NCBI GenBank assembly: GCA_002189035.1
Contig: NEEC01000406.1
Location: forward strand, 1-40,272
Direction: 5' to 3'
DNA: 40,272 nt
From: Utricularia gibba
Lineage: Eukaryota; Streptophyta; Magnoliopsida; Lamiales; Lentibulariaceae
The position numbers and the translations under genes were made by a program. The notes beneath the pieces are model-generated. The model was not told where the DNA came from and made no database searches. It was given only the letters and a program-made list of their open reading frames with translations. Shown piece after piece: positions 39,301 to 40,272 of the stretch. Positions within the stretch are counted from its first letter, which is position 1; every line of letters begins with the position of its first letter.

Positions 39301-39802
39301 CACGGAATGCCACGTGAGACACTTTTCGTTGTGGCTTGTTTTTAATATGTCCACAGTTATCGGACAAACGTAACTCCAAATTATAATACTTGGAGCTCGA
39401 AAAGGGCTTCCCAACAGTGTGCTATGAAGAGCAAGGATCTGCATGTTATGCAAGAGGTGCTTCGCGGACCAGGATGTGCGACGTAGTCATTTCATTGCGC
39501 ATCATCATTCGGGTGCATCCTAAAAATCACACGTGCACCGGATTCATTAAAAATAAATATTTACGCATATCCAGAGTGTATAACAGTGTTGGGATAAGTG
39601 ATGCCACGAAATTCATGATGTAGCATGTGACTTTTTTCCAACTTGATCGCATAGTAGATGAATTCTGACACCATATGTTTTGGCTTTGATTTGCCATTTA
39701 GTTGCTATGATACTTCTGATTCTTGATGCACCATTCCCGTATACCATGTCTCTAGTGGCTATTTGATTCTTTTGCCTTGTATGTTGTTCGCATCAATTTC
39801 GA

Positions 39803-40272
39803 GAACATGAAGCACATTATTAAATGCAGTCACCACGGAATGCCACGTGAGACACTTTTCGTTGTGGCTTGTTTTTAATATGTCCACAGTTATCGGACAA
39901 ACGTAACTCCAAATTATAATACTTGGAGCTCGAAAAGGGCTTCCCAACAGTGTGCTATGAAGAGCAAGGATCTGCATGTTATGCAAGAGGTGCTTCGCGG
40001 ACCAGGATGTGCGACGTAGTCATTTCATTGCGCATCATCATTCGGGGTGCATCCTAAAAATCACACGTGCACGGATTCATTAAAAATAAATATTTACGCA
40101 TATCCAGAGTGTATAACAGTGTTGGGATAAGTGATGCCACGAAATTCATGATGTAGCATGTGACTTTTTTCCAACTTGATCGCATAGTAGATGAATTCTG
40201 ACACCATATGTTTTGGCTTTTGATTGATGCATTTAGTTGCTATGATACTTCTGATTCTTGATGCACCATTCC
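39803..40272 (+). repeat. Partial satellite copy at right edge (M77)
   Basis: The last copy is cut by the window end after 470 bp, in the GATGCACCATTCC segment. Its visible part matches the reference copy, with the G state of the marker tract and the TGTATAA form. The left edge begins exactly on the landmark, so the window has no flanking non-satellite DNA on either side. Confidence 0.95.

Larger units (their letters stand above)
1..40272 (+). repeat. Tandem satellite array, ~533-bp unit, 76 full copies plus one partial
   Basis: The whole window is a head-to-tail satellite array. Every copy lies in the same orientation, with no inversion, spacer or foreign insertion. Copies M1-M77 start, on the landmark GAACATGAAGCACATTATT, at 1, 534, 1066, 1600, 2132, 2657, 3190, 3719, 4221, 4744, 5254, 5775, 6299, 6817, 7342, 7823, 8334, 8861, 9380, 9893, 10414, 10925, 11453, 11971, 12500, 13033, 13563, 14051, 14570, 15049, 15560, 16079, 16603, 17131, 17663, 18161, 18694, 19186, 19640, 20155, 20686, 21214, 21734, 22263, 22793, 23320, 23853, 24388, 24920, 25444, 25979, 26486, 27017, 27550, 28084, 28618, 29150, 29682, 30211, 30743, 31275, 31808, 32342, 32875, 33410, 33944, 34477, 35010, 35545, 36078, 36610, 37144, 37679, 38210, 38737, 39270 and 39803. 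Spacing is 454-535 bp. The unit is not a multiple of three, so no reading frame can run through the array. Family identity is not recognised; strand is arbitrary. Confidence 0.98.
20155..40272 (+). repeat. Satellite sub-block 3: homogeneous near-full-length copies (M40-M77)
   Basis: The 37 complete copies average about 531 bp and most are 527-535 bp. Exceptions are M43 (520), M50 (524) and M51 (507). Nearly all carry the TGTATAA form of the AT-rich site; M47, M53 and M70 have TATATAA. All retain GAATTC where the tract is intact. High similarity of neighbours is what recent unequal exchange or gene conversion within a satellite would produce. The block runs to the window edge, so the array continues to the right. 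Confidence 0.8.

Noticed and set aside
1-40272. Numerous 60-145 codon open reading frames on both strands as genes
   Set aside because: They are the same few stretches recurring once per repeat, they shift frame with every small indel, and the unit is not a multiple of three. No domain, signal or start context is recognisable.
1-40272. CRISPR array
   Set aside because: The repeated unit is over 500 bp, with no short repeat and unique spacer alternation.
1-40272. Assignment to the 528-bp khipu satellite of Phaseolus or the ~550-bp satellites of wheat or rye
   Set aside because: Only the unit length is similar; I cannot confirm sequence identity without a search.

Overview
The window is one uninterrupted tandem satellite DNA array. 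It has no recognisable gene, RNA gene, transposon, CRISPR array or non-repetitive flank. A unit of about 533 bp (longest copies 535 bp) is repeated head to tail in a single orientation from the first base to the last: 76 complete copies plus a 470-bp partial copy at the right edge. I counted copies on the landmark GAACATGAAGCACATTATT, numbered them M1 to M77, and list all their starts in the first feature. All variant counts were made by eye.

The unit length, the long homogeneous array and the lack of coding capacity point to eukaryotic heterochromatin (centromeric, pericentromeric, subtelomeric or knob-like). A plant is plausible because several plant satellites fall in the 500-570 bp class, for example the 528-bp subtelomeric khipu repeat of Phaseolus, the ~550/566-bp centromeric repeats of wheat and the ~550-bp pSc250 of rye. 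I do not recognise the sequence itself, so species and chromosomal location remain open.

Layout. M1-M7 (1-3718) are close to full length, mean about 531 bp. M8-M39 (3719-20154) are rich in short deletions, with lengths from 454 to 533 bp and a mean of about 514 bp. M40-M77 (20155-40272) are again close to full length, mean about 531 bp, and the copies are very alike. Differences between copies are mostly deletions of 1-25 bp at a few recurring hotspots. Base substitutions are few and confined to a handful of shared diagnostic positions. That pattern may reflect long-read consensus error in part of the assembly, real microhomology-driven deletion, or both.

Below the monomer level there is patchy higher-order structure. 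A G/T marker alternates from copy to copy in two blocks (M4-M11 and M64-M72), giving a dimer of about 1067 bp. Seven consecutive copies (M38-M44) carry the same state. Other markers cluster by region. Each unit also contains a nearly invariant segment with a short hairpin, an AT-rich palindrome and two CACGTG palindromes. Nothing works as a gene system here; the interest lies in the array architecture and in the deletion pattern.
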